In this document: one piece after another, positions 50,971 to 61,343 of the stretch | Layout of the letters: each line of letters begins with the position of its first letter | Position numbering within the stretch: the stretch's first letter is position 1 | NCBI GenBank assembly: GCA_028749115.1 | Contig: JAQURD010000002.1 | Span: 53,529-117,528, forward strand | Length of the DNA stretch: 64,000 nt | Source of the DNA: Acidobacteriota bacterium | GTDB lineage: Bacteria; Acidobacteriota; Aminicenantia; Aminicenantales; Saccharicenantaceae | Direction: 5' to 3' | Program-made: the position numbers and the translations under genes | Notes under the pieces: generated by a model | Database searches by the model: none | The model's input: the letters and a program-made list of their open reading frames with translations, nothing else | Told to the model about the DNA's origin: nothing

Positions 50971-53112
50971 TTATTTATAAATTGGCTTGACCCCCATGAC
51001 ATAGAACATAAAAGAGTATTTGTCAGTCAGTTCATCCAGCGCTTTAGTAATATTGCTTGAACCGTGTCCGGAGCGGGTCTCAATCCTGATTAAAACTGGA
51101 TTATCACAGGCCTGTTTTTCCTGCAGAGTAGCCGCAAACTTAAATGAATGAGCCGGCACGACCCGGTCATCGTGATCAGCCGTGGTAATCATCGTCGCCG
51201 GATAACACACTCCTTCTTTGATATTATGAAGCGGAGAATACTTGAGCAGATACTGAAACTGTTCAGGATTATCGCTTGAGCCATACTCCACCATCCAGCC
51301 CCAGCCCACTGTAAACTTATGGAACCTCAGCATATCCATTACCCCGACTGCCGGGAAAGCCACTCCAAACAACTCAGGCCTCTGAGTCATAACCGCTCCG
51401 ACCAGCAAGCCGCCGTTAGAGGCACCGGAGATAGCCAGGTATTTAGGCGAAGTATATTTTTCCTTAATTAAATATTCCGCTGCCGCCAGAAAATCGTCAA
51501 AGACATTTTGTTTGTTCTGGAGCATCCCAGCCCGGTGCCAGTTCTCGCCATACTCTCCTCCGCCCCGTATGTTCGGTTGAGCAAAAATTCCGCCGTTTTC
51601 CAGGACCGGAACAATCGAAGGATTAAAGATCGGAAGCATACTGATATTGAAGCCGCCATAAGCTGTCAAAAAAGTTGGATTCTTGCCGTTTAAGACCAGG
51701 CCATGACGGTAAACGAGAAACATGGGAATCCTGGTCCCGTCCTGGCTGGTATAAAAAACCTGTTTGACCTCGTAATCTTCAGGATTAAACCTGGCTTCTT
51801 GTCTATTAAAGATCTCTGATTTTCCTGAAGCCAGATCATACTTATAGATGGCTGGTGGATAATTAAAAGAAGTAAACGTATAGAAAATAAACTTATCATC
51901 GCGCCAGCCGCCAAAACCAACCGCTGTCCCGATGGCCGGTAATTCAATCTCACGGATAAGCTCGCCTTCCGGCTTGAACTGGTAAACTTTTGTCTGAGCG
52001 TCCTGAAGGTAGGTGCCAAAAAGATACCCGCCAGCCGTAGCGGCAGCTGTTAAAACTTGAGACTTTTCCGGAACAATAACCTGCCAGTTTTCCTTAGCCG
52101 CCTGGCCAGGATCAATCAGGACAAGGCGGTAATTAGGAGCATCTATATTTGTCCTGACCAGAAACTTATCGCCAAGATTATCAATGACTTCGCTATTATA
52201 GTCAAAGCCCGGGATTAATAATTTAAAAGTTGAATTTTTCTGGCCAAGATCCTTCCACCAAATCTCAGTCCCCGAAGTTCCAGCTGAAATCACCAGAAGG
52301 CCATATTTCTGATCTTCGGTCACTCCCAGAGTCAAATATCTTAAGGGATGTTCTTTATCTTCATAAATCAAGGCATCTTTTTCCTGAGGATCGCCCAGTT
52401 TATGGTAAAAAATCTTCTGATTTTCATTGCGGGCCTTAAGCTCTTCTCCCGCCGCCGGCTGTTCATATCCGCTATAGAAAAAGCCATCTTTATACCAGGA
52501 AGCTGCAGAAAACTTCAGCCAGCGAATCTGATCAGGCAGCTCTTTTTTGCTGGCTATTTCCATTACCCTTAGCTCTGACCAATCAGAGCCAGCCTCTGAA
52601 CGGGCAATAGCCATGTAACGGAAATCTGGAGAAACGCCAGCCAGACTGATGCTAATTGTCCCGTCTGGAGACAACTGGTTTGGATCAATAAAAACTTCAG
52701 GCTGGCCCTCTAGGCCCTTTTGAACATAAATCACCGGCTGATTTTGAAGCCCGTCATTTTTGTAAAAGAAGAAATATTCACCGGCTCTAAAGGGCTGACC
52801 GAGCCGCGGATAATTATAGAGGTCTCTTAATCTTTGCCCAATTTTTTGGCGGTAAGGAATTTTATCCAGATAAGTAAAGGTTATCTTGTTTTCTTCCTCA
52901 ACCCACTTTTTTGTCTCCTCTGAGTTATCATCTTCGAGCCAGCGGTAAGGATCTGGCACCTTCGTCCCGAAATAGTCATCGACGACATCAACCTTTTTGG
53001 TTTGAGGGTAAATAATTTTTTCCTGAGCCGGCCGGTAGCAGGCCGCCAGCACCAGGATCACAACCATGGATACTAAAACCAGGCTAAAAGCAAACATTTT
53101 TTTGTCCTTCAT
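50971..53112 (-). CDS. Prolyl oligopeptidase (S9A), predicted lipoprotein
   Basis: This serine peptidase cuts short peptides after proline. From ATG 53112, with GGAGG six bases upstream, the product is 713 aa. It begins with a lipoprotein signal (VVILVLAAC at residues 17-25), so it is anchored in the envelope. The frame is open upstream to 53232, but that start has no ribosome site. The propeller domain opens with DDYFGTKVPDPYRWLED, a POP hallmark. The catalytic Ser is in SGASNGG, the Asp in DHDDRVVP and the His in SGHGSS. It complements the DPP-IV-like enzyme at 32287. Confidence 0.93.
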   Translation of the reverse strand: MKDKKMFAFSLVLVSMVVILVLAACYRPAQEKIIYPQTKKVDVVDDYFGTKVPDPYRWLEDDNSEETKKWVEEENKITFTYLDKIPYRQKIGQRLRDLYNYPRLGQPFRAGEYFFFYKNDGLQNQPVIYVQKGLEGQPEVFIDPNQLSPDGTISISLAGVSPDFRYMAIARSEAGSDWSELRVMEIASKKELPDQIRWLKFSAASWYKDGFFYSGYEQPAAGEELKARNENQKIFYHKLGDPQEKDALIYEDKEHPLRYLTLGVTEDQKYGLLVISAGTSGTEIWWKDLGQKNSTFKLLIPGFDYNSEVIDNLGDKFLVRTNIDAPNYRLVLIDPGQAAKENWQVIVPEKSQVLTAAATAGGYLFGTYLQDAQTKVYQFKPEGELIREIELPAIGTAVGFGGWRDDKFIFYTFTSFNYPPAIYKYDLASGKSEIFNRQEARFNPEDYEVKQVFYTSQDGTRIPMFLVYRHGLVLNGKNPTFLTAYGGFNISMLPIFNPSIVPVLENGGIFAQPNIRGGGEYGENWHRAGMLQNKQNVFDDFLAAAEYLIKEKYTSPKYLAISGASNGGLLVGAVMTQRPELFGVAFPAVGVMDMLRFHKFTVGWGWMVEYGSSDNPEQFQYLLKYSPLHNIKEGVCYPATMITTADHDDRVVPAHSFKFAATLQEKQACDNPVLIRIETRSGHGSSNITKALDELTDKYSFMFYVMGVKPIYK

Positions 53113-53378
53113 AACAGGCCTCCACGAAATTAAACCAGTAATTATTATTAACACAACCAAAAGCATTATTCCAGAAAAAACTTTCCCTTTTTTCAATTGA
53201 ATTTTATTTTCCAGGTTTTTTCTGTTAAGCAAAATTATAGACAGCCAGCTCTGGGTGTGATGTTATACTGGTCTGACAGGCCTGAACCCAACAGTAAGCA
53301 GGTCTGGCTAGCGGCTGGCTTTAAAGACAGCCCTTTTTCTGTTAACATTAAAAGTGTTTTGCCTTTAAGGAGATACTC

Positions 53379-54335
53379 ATGACCAGGCGTCTTGGAGTAA
53401 TGACCAGAGATTGCGCCGGGATTAATGCAGCTTTAAGAGCTGTAGTCAGAACAGCTACCGGCCGGCAGGCTGAGGTTTATGGCATAATCAGAGGTTATGA
53501 CGGGCTGATTGATGGTGAATTACGCCCCCTCGATCGCCGGACAGTCTCCGGGATTATCAACCTGGGTGGAACTATTTTAAAATCTGCCCGGTCAGAAAGA
53601 TTTCTAACCGAGGAAGGCCAGTTACAAGCCGTCAGGATGATTGAAAACCATAAGCTTGATGGCCTGATCGTTATCGGTGGAAACGGATCGTTAACCGGAG
53701 CTCACCTTCTGGCCACTAAATATGGATTTCAGGTAATCGGGATTCCAGCTACGATTGACAATGATCTCGGCCAGGTTGATCAATGCCTTGGCGCTGATAC
53801 CGCCGTGAATGTCGCCCTCGATGCCCTCGATAAGATTCGCGATACAGCCACCAGCCTGGAAAGGATTTTTGTCGTTGAAGTTATGGGCCGGGAGTGCGGC
53901 TATTTAGCCATGAAAGTGGCTTTAGCTGGCGGTTGCGAAGATGTCATCCTGCCCGAACAGGACTTTGATCTGAATGAAATCTGCCAGGAAATTCAGGCCG
54001 GAAATGCCCAGGGTAAAGTGAGCTGGATCGTCATTGTAGCTGAGGGCAAGGCCAGGGCTCAGGATGTAGCCACAGCTATTACCCTCCTGACCGGCCTGGA
54101 AACCAGAATTGCTGTGCTGGGTCATATCCAGCGCGGCGGCCGGCCAACTGCTATTGACCGTATTCTGGGAGCCAAGCTGGGCTGGGCAGCCGTTGAAGCT
54201 CTCCTGGCCGGAGAAAACGATAAATGCATCACCCTGAAGAATGAAGAAATCATCCCCATCCCTTTAGAAATGGTTATCAAACCCAAAAAATTAGTTTTTG
54301 AGCCTGAATACCGCCTGTTGAAGCTTCTCTCCTGA
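53379..54335 (+). CDS. pfkA: 6-phosphofructokinase family protein with altered ATP-binding loop
   Basis: The 318-aa length and fold match bacterial PfkA. The sugar-phosphate side is intact: TIDND (125-129) with the catalytic Asp127, MGRECGYLA, and the later HIQRGGRP. The nucleotide side is odd. The usual first loop T-S-G-G-D-x-x-G reads MTRDCAG (8-14), as if SGG had been replaced by a single Arg. The GGDGS magnesium loop is GGNGS (100-104). AAGGAG precedes the ATG. The gene may use another phosphoryl donor, bind weakly, or phosphorylate another sugar. It is divergent from the prolyl oligopeptidase. Confidence 0.87.
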   Translation: MTRRLGVMTRDCAGINAALRAVVRTATGRQAEVYGIIRGYDGLIDGELRPLDRRTVSGIINLGGTILKSARSERFLTEEGQLQAVRMIENHKLDGLIVIGGNGSLTGAHLLATKYGFQVIGIPATIDNDLGQVDQCLGADTAVNVALDALDKIRDTATSLERIFVVEVMGRECGYLAMKVALAGGCEDVILPEQDFDLNEICQEIQAGNAQGKVSWIVIVAEGKARAQDVATAITLLTGLETRIAVLGHIQRGGRPTAIDRILGAKLGWAAVEALLAGENDKCITLKNEEIIPIPLEMVIKPKKLVFEPEYRLLKLLS

Positions 54336-54387
54336 AGTCAACAGTTTTAATAATCTTTAACCCTCAGGCTATAACCTTTATTTTTAT

Positions 54388-56076
54388 CTATTTTTTAGAA
54401 GAACCGGGCGGCAAGCAGGGCATTTTAATTTTATTCCGGCGCGCACAGGTAATAGCTTCCTCATAGCCAGCATCAGCATGGCGAACAACGCCGATACCCG
54501 GGTCAACAGTTAGGACACGTTCCAGGCGCCTGGCCATAGCTGCTGATCCATCAGCCACAATCACCATGCCAGCATGGATGGATAAGCCGATGCCCACTCC
54601 GCCGCCATGATGAACCGAGACCCAGGAGGCACCATTAACCGCATTGAGCAGAGCATTCAGAATCGGCCAGTCAGCAATTGCATCTGAACCGTCTTTCATT
54701 TTTTCCGTTTCCCGATTGGGTGAGGCAACTGAACCGGTATCCAGGTGATCACGGCCAATAACTATCGGAGCACTTATTTTCCCTTTCTTGACCATCGTGT
54801 TAATAACATCCCCGAAAAGAGCTCTCTCCCCATAGCCGAGCCAGCATAGACGGGCCGGCAGCCCTTGAAACTTGACCTGCTGTTGAGCCTTTTTGATCCA
54901 CCTGGCTAAGGATTCATCTTCAGGAAACATTTTCAGCACGGCCTCATCGGTGGCATAAATATCTTCTGGCTTACCAGACAGAGCCACCCAGCGGAAAGGC
55001 CCTTTGCCCAGACAGAAAAGGGGTCTGATATATTCCTGAACAAAGCCAGGAATGTCAAAAGCATTCTCGACACCGGCTTTTTTTGCCTGGCCACGGAGGT
55101 TATTACCATAGTCAAAAGTTTTAGCCCCTCTTTTTTGCAGTTCCAGCATGGCTTCTACCTGAGCAGCCATTGATTCATAAGAGCAGCGAATATAATCCTG
55201 AGGATTCTTCTTTCTGAGCTCCAGGGCCTCCTCATAAGGCAAACCGCGGGGCACATAGCCATTCAATTCATCGTGAGCTGAAGTTTGATCAGTCAGAACA
55301 TCGGGGGTGATACCTCTTCTAACCAGCTCGGGTAAGACATCAGCAGCATTGCCCAGCAGGGCAATGGACAGCGGCTGACCTTTCTTACAGGCTTCATCAG
55401 CCATTTTGAGAGCTTCATCTAAATTATCAGTCATGGTATCCACATATCTGGTATCCAGGCGGCGCTTGATTCTGTTCGGATCAACTTCGGCAATAATGGC
55501 TACTCCCCCATTCATGGTAACTGCTAATGGCTGTGCTCCGCCCATACCTCCCAGACCGGCAGTGACCACCAGCTTGCCTTTTAGCGTTCCACCAAAATGC
55601 TTCCTGGCAGCACCAGCCAGGGTCTCATAAGTCCCCTGAAGAATGCCCTGTGTCCCAATATAGATCCAGCTACCAGCGGTCATCTGACCGTACATAGTCA
55701 GCCCCAGGGCTTCCAGACGCCGGAATTCATCCCAGGTAGCCCATTTAGGCACCAGCATGGCATTGGAAATCAAGACCCGCGGAGCTTCACTATGAGTTTT
55801 AAAGATGCCAACTGGCTTACCTGATTGGACCAGCAGGGTTTCATCATTCTCGAGTTTTTTCAGGCTATTGACAATAGCTTTATAACAATCCCAGTTGCGG
55901 GCAGCTTTCCCTGTGCCCCCGTAAACGATTAGCTCTTGAGGTTTTTCAGCCACCTCGGGATCAAGATTATTCATGAGCATCCGCATGGCTGCTTCTTGAG
56001 ACCAGCTTTTGGTGTGAAGGTGGTTGCCGCGCGGCGCCCGGACGGGTTTATAAGTTGTCACTATCGTTTCGCTCAT
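54388..56076 (-). CDS. hutU: Urocanate hydratase
   Basis: This is the second enzyme of histidine breakdown: it turns urocanate into imidazolone propionate using a tightly bound NAD+. The 562-aa product matches throughout: [46 protein letters not shown], and [21 protein letters not shown] near the active site. GGAGGTAAAAA precedes ATG 56076. Its first 29 bases overlap the end of gltX. No hutH, hutI or hutG is in the window. Its presence supports amino-acid fermentation to glutamate. Confidence 0.97.
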   Translation of the reverse strand: MSETIVTTYKPVRAPRGNHLHTKSWSQEAAMRMLMNNLDPEVAEKPQELIVYGGTGKAARNWDCYKAIVNSLKKLENDETLLVQSGKPVGIFKTHSEAPRVLISNAMLVPKWATWDEFRRLEALGLTMYGQMTAGSWIYIGTQGILQGTYETLAGAARKHFGGTLKGKLVVTAGLGGMGGAQPLAVTMNGGVAIIAEVDPNRIKRRLDTRYVDTMTDNLDEALKMADEACKKGQPLSIALLGNAADVLPELVRRGITPDVLTDQTSAHDELNGYVPRGLPYEEALELRKKNPQDYIRCSYESMAAQVEAMLELQKRGAKTFDYGNNLRGQAKKAGVENAFDIPGFVQEYIRPLFCLGKGPFRWVALSGKPEDIYATDEAVLKMFPEDESLARWIKKAQQQVKFQGLPARLCWLGYGERALFGDVINTMVKKGKISAPIVIGRDHLDTGSVASPNRETEKMKDGSDAIADWPILNALLNAVNGASWVSVHHGGGVGIGLSIHAGMVIVADGSAAMARRLERVLTVDPGIGVVRHADAGYEEAITCARRNKIKMPCLPPGSSKK

Positions 56077-57529
56077 TTTTTACCTCCGTAACTTTTTCTA
56101 TTACTTTTCTGGCCTCAGCTAAATTATCAAACCTGGCCAGAGTTTTTTCCTTCCCCATCATTTCGAGAACCTCAAAAATCCCAGGGCCAACAGAGCGCCC
56201 AAGTAAAAGAACCCTTAAGGCGTGAATAAAAACAGCAGCTTTGACACCTTCCTTCTCTGCCCTGCTTCGCAGGACTTTTTCCAATTCATCTGCTTTAAAA
56301 GCCTCTACCTTTTTAAGATCCTCTTTTAATCTGGGAAGAAGATGTTCGAGGCTGGTGTCCATCAGATATTTTTGGACAGCTTCCGGATCATAGCTGACCC
56401 GATCAGAAAAAAATGGAGCCAGCATATCGGCCAGTTCAGCCAGCGTCCGGCTCCTCGGCCGAACCATTTCAATAAGCCTGGCCAACCAGTCCTTTCTCTC
56501 TCCGAGCCAGGCATCCAGCTCCAGCCCTTTTTTCTCCAGCCAGGGACGCAGCTCTGTCATCAGCTCTGAAACCGGCATTTCGTTGATCAACCGGCTATTA
56601 AGCCATTGAAGTTTATTGAGGTCAAAGACCGGACTTCCCTTGCTTATATGGCCGAGCGAAAATTCAGCTATCATTTCTTCCCGGCTGTAAATTCTCTCTT
56701 CCCGTCCTGGAGACCAGCTCAACTGAGCCACAAAATTAAAGAAAGCCAGTGGCAGGTAACCCTGGTCGCGGAAACTTAAGACAGAAGTATGGCCATGCCT
56801 TTTGCTCAATTTCTTCCGGTCAGGCCCGAGAATCAGCGGCAAATGAGCAAATTTCGGGAGTTCCGCCTGAAAGGCTTTATAAAGCAGAATTTGCTTGGGT
56901 GTATTGGTGATATGATCGTCTCCCCTGATGACATGGGTAATCCGGGACTCAATATCATCAACCACCACCGACAGGTGATAGGTAGGAAAGCCATCGCTCC
57001 GCAGGAGAACAAAATCTTCAAGATTCTTGTTCTCAACTGAGATCCGCCCGTGAATCAGATCGTCAAACTCAGTCTTACCTCCGGGCATTAAGAAACGAAT
57101 GGCCGCTGGTGCTCCTTTTTCCACCAGTTTATTTCTCCGGCTCTCCGGCAAGCGAAGGCAATGACGATCATATTTCCAGTGCTGGCCACTGGCTTTAGTT
57201 TCCTCCCGCCGTCTGTCTATTTCTTCAGGCAAGCAAAAACAGTAATAGGCCTGGCCAAGCTCAACCAGCCGCCGAGCTGCCTGGCGGTAGTTCTCAAACC
57301 GTTGTGATTGATAAATTGGGCCTTCATCCCAGTCAAGTCCAACCCACTTGAGAGCCTCGAGGATGGTCCGGGTTAACTCTTCTGAGGACCGGCTGACATC
57401 TGTGTCCTCAATTCGCAGGACAAATGTCCCGCCCGTCTGACGGGCAAATAGCCAGTTAAATAAAGCTGTGCGGAGCGCGCCGACATGAAGTTGACCCGTT
57501 GGGCTGGGTGCAAATCTAACTCTAACCAT
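56048..57529 (-). CDS. gltX: Glutamyl-tRNA synthetase
   Basis: This enzyme charges tRNA-Glu. The class I signatures are present: HIGH-type [15 protein letters not shown] (9-23) and KMSKS-type KKLSKRHG (239-246). The 493-aa length is normal. The cysteine-containing zinc knuckle region ([14 protein letters not shown] ... DRHCLRL) is kept. The stop lies inside the first codons of hutU (29-bp overlap), so the two are co-transcribed and probably translationally linked. Linking glutamate-tRNA charging to a glutamate-yielding pathway may be chance. Confidence 0.97.
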   Translation of the reverse strand: MVRVRFAPSPTGQLHVGALRTALFNWLFARQTGGTFVLRIEDTDVSRSSEELTRTILEALKWVGLDWDEGPIYQSQRFENYRQAARRLVELGQAYYCFCLPEEIDRRREETKASGQHWKYDRHCLRLPESRRNKLVEKGAPAAIRFLMPGGKTEFDDLIHGRISVENKNLEDFVLLRSDGFPTYHLSVVVDDIESRITHVIRGDDHITNTPKQILLYKAFQAELPKFAHLPLILGPDRKKLSKRHGHTSVLSFRDQGYLPLAFFNFVAQLSWSPGREERIYSREEMIAEFSLGHISKGSPVFDLNKLQWLNSRLINEMPVSELMTELRPWLEKKGLELDAWLGERKDWLARLIEMVRPRSRTLAELADMLAPFFSDRVSYDPEAVQKYLMDTSLEHLLPRLKEDLKKVEAFKADELEKVLRSRAEKEGVKAAVFIHALRVLLLGRSVGPGIFEVLEMMGKEKTLARFDNLAEARKVIEKVTEVKNERNDSDNL

Positions 57530-57760
57530 TAATTGTCTTTTTCCGGCTGAAAAATAAGAGCAATTAAAAATATATCACACTAATCTTACATATTCAAAAA
57601 ACGCCGGCTTAATCAGGTCCGCCTGATCAGTTAATGATTTTTGCCTCTAAAAATTTATTGACTCTAAAAAATAATTTCATTAGATTATATAAGATTATAT
57701 AAAGGTCAAGGTTATAAAGGTTTAGCAGGAGGACCCAGGGAGAAGTAAAGTCCCGCCAAC

Positions 57761-59782
57761 ATGCTGCAGACTGGTATTCTCATCCTGGTTCGGGAGACAG
57801 AACAGGCCTTCAAGATAGCCAGAGTCTGCGAGCGTGAATTTCAGCCGGTTGTAGCCAGTACGCCCGAAGAAGTACCAGATCTAATTAATCAGAATGATTT
57901 CTGGGCAATGGTGGTGGACAGCAGCTATGCTGCTTATGACCGCTGGAAAGATCTGATTAAAAGCGATATATCAGTCATCATTATTGGCCGGGATGAAGCT
58001 GAGTTTTACCATCTTCTCCTTGGCTGGCCAAAAGAATATTATGTGAACTTTGCCTTTGAAAAAAGCGGCCAGACCTTAGAACCCATTCTAGGTTTGCTCT
58101 TAGAGAGGGCCGTTTATATTAGCCGCATCAAGAAAGAATGGGCTGAATTACAGAAATCACTTTCCGTATCAGCCAGCCAGACCAGAGAGGTTATTCAGGA
58201 AATCACGGAAATTAAGCGGCTGATCAATCAAAACTATTTGCAGGAAGTGGAAAAGCGTATTTCTAACGAAACACGTTATGTGAGGTTTCTGAAGGAAAGG
58301 CAAAAAACAGAAGGCATCATCAGAAAAATTTACTCAGCCAATGATGTTGGCAGCCTTCTGGTAGCTGTTCCCGAGATAAAAGAGCTATTAGCAGCCAGGG
58401 GCCTGACCATTTATCTTATTGAAGAAAACGAATCCCTGGGAAAATTCCTGAAACCAATAATCTGGGATGACACTTTTATCAGTCATCCTGAATCTTTCAA
58501 ATATGTGGCCAGAATAGAGTCGTCTGATTTTAGCTCGGCCGTGGCCAGGGATGGGCTGGAAATTAACCTGTCTGATCCAGCTTCTGACGAGAGGTTCTCA
58601 ATTCGCTATCAGCATAATCTTAAAGAACCCCTGAAGAGCATCCTGGCTGTCCCCATTATTTATGAAAATCAAATTATCGGTGTCGTCGAAGTCTATAACA
58701 AGTTCTGCTCGGGCAAGTTCCTGGCAGAAGGCTTTAGCCAGGAGGATCAAGAAGTTTTGCGGGGATTGTCAGAGCATATCGGCATTGCTATGACCAAGCT
58801 CAATTTGATTCAATATGATGCTCTGACTGGCTTACTTCGGGCTGATCCATTTTTCGAACGAATCCTGCAAAAAATTAATTCTATGAGCAAAAGGAAAAAA
58901 GAAGAAGGCTCTTTTGCCATGGTCATGGGCGACGTTGATTGGTTTAAGCATTATAATGACCGCAATGGTCACGAGGCGGGCAACAAGCTTCTGCAGGAGC
59001 TGGCTCTCATCATGCGCCAATCTATCCGGGAGGAGGATTTAATCTGCCGTTATGGCGGCGAGGAGTTTCTTTTCTTTCTGGCTGGCGTTTCGGGACTGGA
59101 TGAAGCCTGTCAGTTGACTGAAAGAATACGAAAAAATATTGAAGAGCATTATTTCGCTTTTGAAGAGCATCAACCAAGAAACAATCTGACCATGTCTTTT
59201 GGCGTAACTGTCTATCCACGCGGGCAGTTAATTTCGAGCGATAGCCTGATCAAAGATGATTTAAAGCATCTTGTCCATGAGTCTGATCTCGCTCTGGCTG
59301 CCGCCAAAGGGAAAGAAACCTGGAGACTGCCTGCAGCTAAAGGCCAGCCGCGGCCTGTCATGAAAAACACCGTGGTGGCCTATTCTCATGAGTGGGAGCA
59401 AGAAGGTGAACAGCCTGGAGTGGCTGTTACTTACCAGGAAGCATTTTACCGGGAAAAAAGACATTTTCAGAGATACTTCACTTCGACCTTTTTGATGTAT
59501 AAGGAAAACGGTCATCTCCGGGTTAATAAAACTATTAATCTAAGCCTGGGCGGAGCAAAAATATTATCAGATAAGCCTTTACCGGCGGCCAGGTCTTTAG
59601 ATATTGTTCTAATCCTGGGCAAAACAGCCAGATCTTTGAAAACTGAAGTTATTTATTCAGAAAAAGCAGCAACTGATTCTCCAGCCTTTTATGCCGGTCT
59701 CAGATTTAAAGATTTAAGCCCTGAAGACCTGCGCCTGCTGGAAGACTATTTCCAGGAAACCCAAAAACGAGGTTATAATTAG
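57761..59782 (+). CDS. GAF-GGDEF-PilZ protein (diguanylate cyclase)
   Basis: The 673-aa product makes c-di-GMP. The order is a REC-like N-domain without an obvious phospho-acceptor site (1-125), a coiled segment (130-190), a GAF-like sensor (about 195-350, with IPII-like AVPIIYENQIIGVVEVYNK), GGDEF (about 355-510) and C-terminal PilZ (about 560-665). The cyclase active site is RYGGEEF (429-435) with DVDWFKHYND before it, so it should be active. The PilZ domain has the arginines of RHFQR and NLSLGG, fitting c-di-GMP binding and perhaps feedback. It faces the convergent coiled-coil gene and lies near an HD-GYP gene that would break the signal down. Confidence 0.88.
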   Translation: MLQTGILILVRETEQAFKIARVCEREFQPVVASTPEEVPDLINQNDFWAMVVDSSYAAYDRWKDLIKSDISVIIIGRDEAEFYHLLLGWPKEYYVNFAFEKSGQTLEPILGLLLERAVYISRIKKEWAELQKSLSVSASQTREVIQEITEIKRLINQNYLQEVEKRISNETRYVRFLKERQKTEGIIRKIYSANDVGSLLVAVPEIKELLAARGLTIYLIEENESLGKFLKPIIWDDTFISHPESFKYVARIESSDFSSAVARDGLEINLSDPASDERFSIRYQHNLKEPLKSILAVPIIYENQIIGVVEVYNKFCSGKFLAEGFSQEDQEVLRGLSEHIGIAMTKLNLIQYDALTGLLRADPFFERILQKINSMSKRKKEEGSFAMVMGDVDWFKHYNDRNGHEAGNKLLQELALIMRQSIREEDLICRYGGEEFLFFLAGVSGLDEACQLTERIRKNIEEHYFAFEEHQPRNNLTMSFGVTVYPRGQLISSDSLIKDDLKHLVHESDLALAAAKGKETWRLPAAKGQPRPVMKNTVVAYSHEWEQEGEQPGVAVTYQEAFYREKRHFQRYFTSTFLMYKENGHLRVNKTINLSLGGAKILSDKPLPAARSLDIVLILGKTARSLKTEVIYSEKAATDSPAFYAGLRFKDLSPEDLRLLEDYFQETQKRGYN

Positions 59783-59790
59783 ACAGGCCG

Positions 59791-59810
59791 GGCCTGCGCT
59801 CAGGCCAGCT
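59791..59810 (+). terminator. Possible terminator between convergent genes
   Basis: GGCCTG (59791-59796) and CAGGCC (59801-59806) form a 6-bp GC-rich stem with a 4-base loop, followed by AGCTTTTA. It is short but well placed 10 bases after the stop of the GGDEF gene. Confidence 0.4.
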
Positions 59811-59811
59811 T

Positions 59812-61089
59812 TTAAAATCCCAGTTCTTTTCTCAAGGCTAAATAATAAACAGAAGGGGGATTAGCTTTCTCATTAAAACTGGAAATTATGGCCATAATTC
59901 TCTGCTCAAAATGATTCAAATCCTCAGGTGCTCCCCAGTTTTGGCTTTGCAATAAATCAACCAGTTCTACCGCTACTATCTGATTTAAGATATCCTGAGA
60001 CACCAGCGGAAAGGTAAAGCCCTTTTTCTCTAGAAGATAGATTATTTTTTGCAAATATTTTTTCAACCCTTCCTGCTCAGCTATTAATTCTCTTTTAAAA
60101 AAGAATTGCTCTTTAACCGAACTAACCAGGTTTAGTTTATAGTAAATCTTTTTGGCCTCATCAACTGTCTTTTTTATTCTGTTAAATATTTCCCGGACTT
60201 CAAAAACATAATGGTCATCTTTCTGGTAATAACCAATCCTGCCTGAACCATTGGCCGATTCCTGACGATAGCAGGAAATCAGATCCTGACGGTCAGCATT
60301 ATCTTTTTGAACATCGCGGCTATCAACACTTTCTTCTTCTAACGTCCTGACACTGGCTAATTTCTCAGCCAGGCCTTTTTTTATTCCTTCGGCCAGTTTT
60401 TCTTCCAGGCTGGGTTCTTTTAGAAATACTGGTTCTGGCTGGATAAAGGCTTGAGCTTCAGCTTCTGTTTGCTCCTGGCTTTCGGCTTCAGGCGGCCCGC
60501 CTTCTAGCTGAGTAGCAGAAGGAATATGTTCATTTTTGATTTCAGCTTCCATGGCCAGGAGCTCTTTCACTTTCTGAAGTTTTTCCAACTCGGAACTTAA
60601 ATCAATCTTAACTGTTTCTTCTTCCGAAGTTTCTTCCAGGAGCTTGGCTTTTAACCCGAATTTTTCTTCTAACTCACCTCTTAAAAAAGTGGATTTTTCC
60701 ATCGACTGGCTGCGAATTTCTTCCAGACGATTCTGTAACTCATTAATAGATTTTATATCTTCAGAAGTTTCCCGGGCCAGTTCCTCGATCCTCTGCTGGC
60801 GCTGAACAATATTGTCTAAATATTCTCTAATCCTTTGCACTATCTGGTTTTTTTCTTCTTCAAATTGTTCCATGACCCGGCCATAGTCATCAAGAGCCTG
60901 CCACTCTTTCCTGATTTCTTCTTCTATCTGAGCCAGTTGTTGCCTGGCTATCTTCCGCTCTTCCTGGATTCTCTCTTCTAATTTCTGCTCGATTTCCTCA
61001 TGCTGCCGGTGTAAATAGTTCTCCAGTTGACTTTCGATTTCCTGGATGATTGAAATCGGCTTTCTTTGTGTTTCACTATCTATGTCCAC
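59812..61089 (-). CDS. Long coiled-coil protein of unknown function
   Basis: The 425-aa product is almost all heptad-like helix from residue 15 to 190 (QKLEERIQEERKIARQQLAQ and similar). A flexible acidic middle (about 195-290) and a more structured helical C-terminus (FEVREIFNRIKKTVDEAKKI; FFFKRELIAEQEGLKKYLQ) follow. The GTG start has AAGGAG seven bases upstream. No membrane segment is seen. It is flanked by c-di-GMP synthesis and breakdown genes, so a scaffold or effector in surface behaviour is possible, but nothing proves it. Confidence 0.6.
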   Translation of the reverse strand: MDIDSETQRKPISIIQEIESQLENYLHRQHEEIEQKLEERIQEERKIARQQLAQIEEEIRKEWQALDDYGRVMEQFEEEKNQIVQRIREYLDNIVQRQQRIEELARETSEDIKSINELQNRLEEIRSQSMEKSTFLRGELEEKFGLKAKLLEETSEEETVKIDLSSELEKLQKVKELLAMEAEIKNEHIPSATQLEGGPPEAESQEQTEAEAQAFIQPEPVFLKEPSLEEKLAEGIKKGLAEKLASVRTLEEESVDSRDVQKDNADRQDLISCYRQESANGSGRIGYYQKDDHYVFEVREIFNRIKKTVDEAKKIYYKLNLVSSVKEQFFFKRELIAEQEGLKKYLQKIIYLLEKKGFTFPLVSQDILNQIVAVELVDLLQSQNWGAPEDLNHFEQRIMAIISSFNEKANPPSVYYLALRKELGF

Positions 61090-61343
61090 CGATCACTCCT
61101 TCAATCTTTTTTTAATTTTAAAATCAGGCTGAGCCTGTGTCAAGAGAAATTTCAGCAGAGCCGAACCAGATTCTGACTGCTTCCTGCAGAGAAAGGCCCT
61201 GGTTTACTGGAGGTGAAACTGGCTTACTTCTTTCACCGCCGGTAAGCTGAAAAAAGACTGGCTTTCTGGCCGCTTTGGAAAAATTTCCTGTTGCTCTTTT
61301 ACTCTAAATATTGTATACAGGTTGAATAAACACAGGTGCTAAT

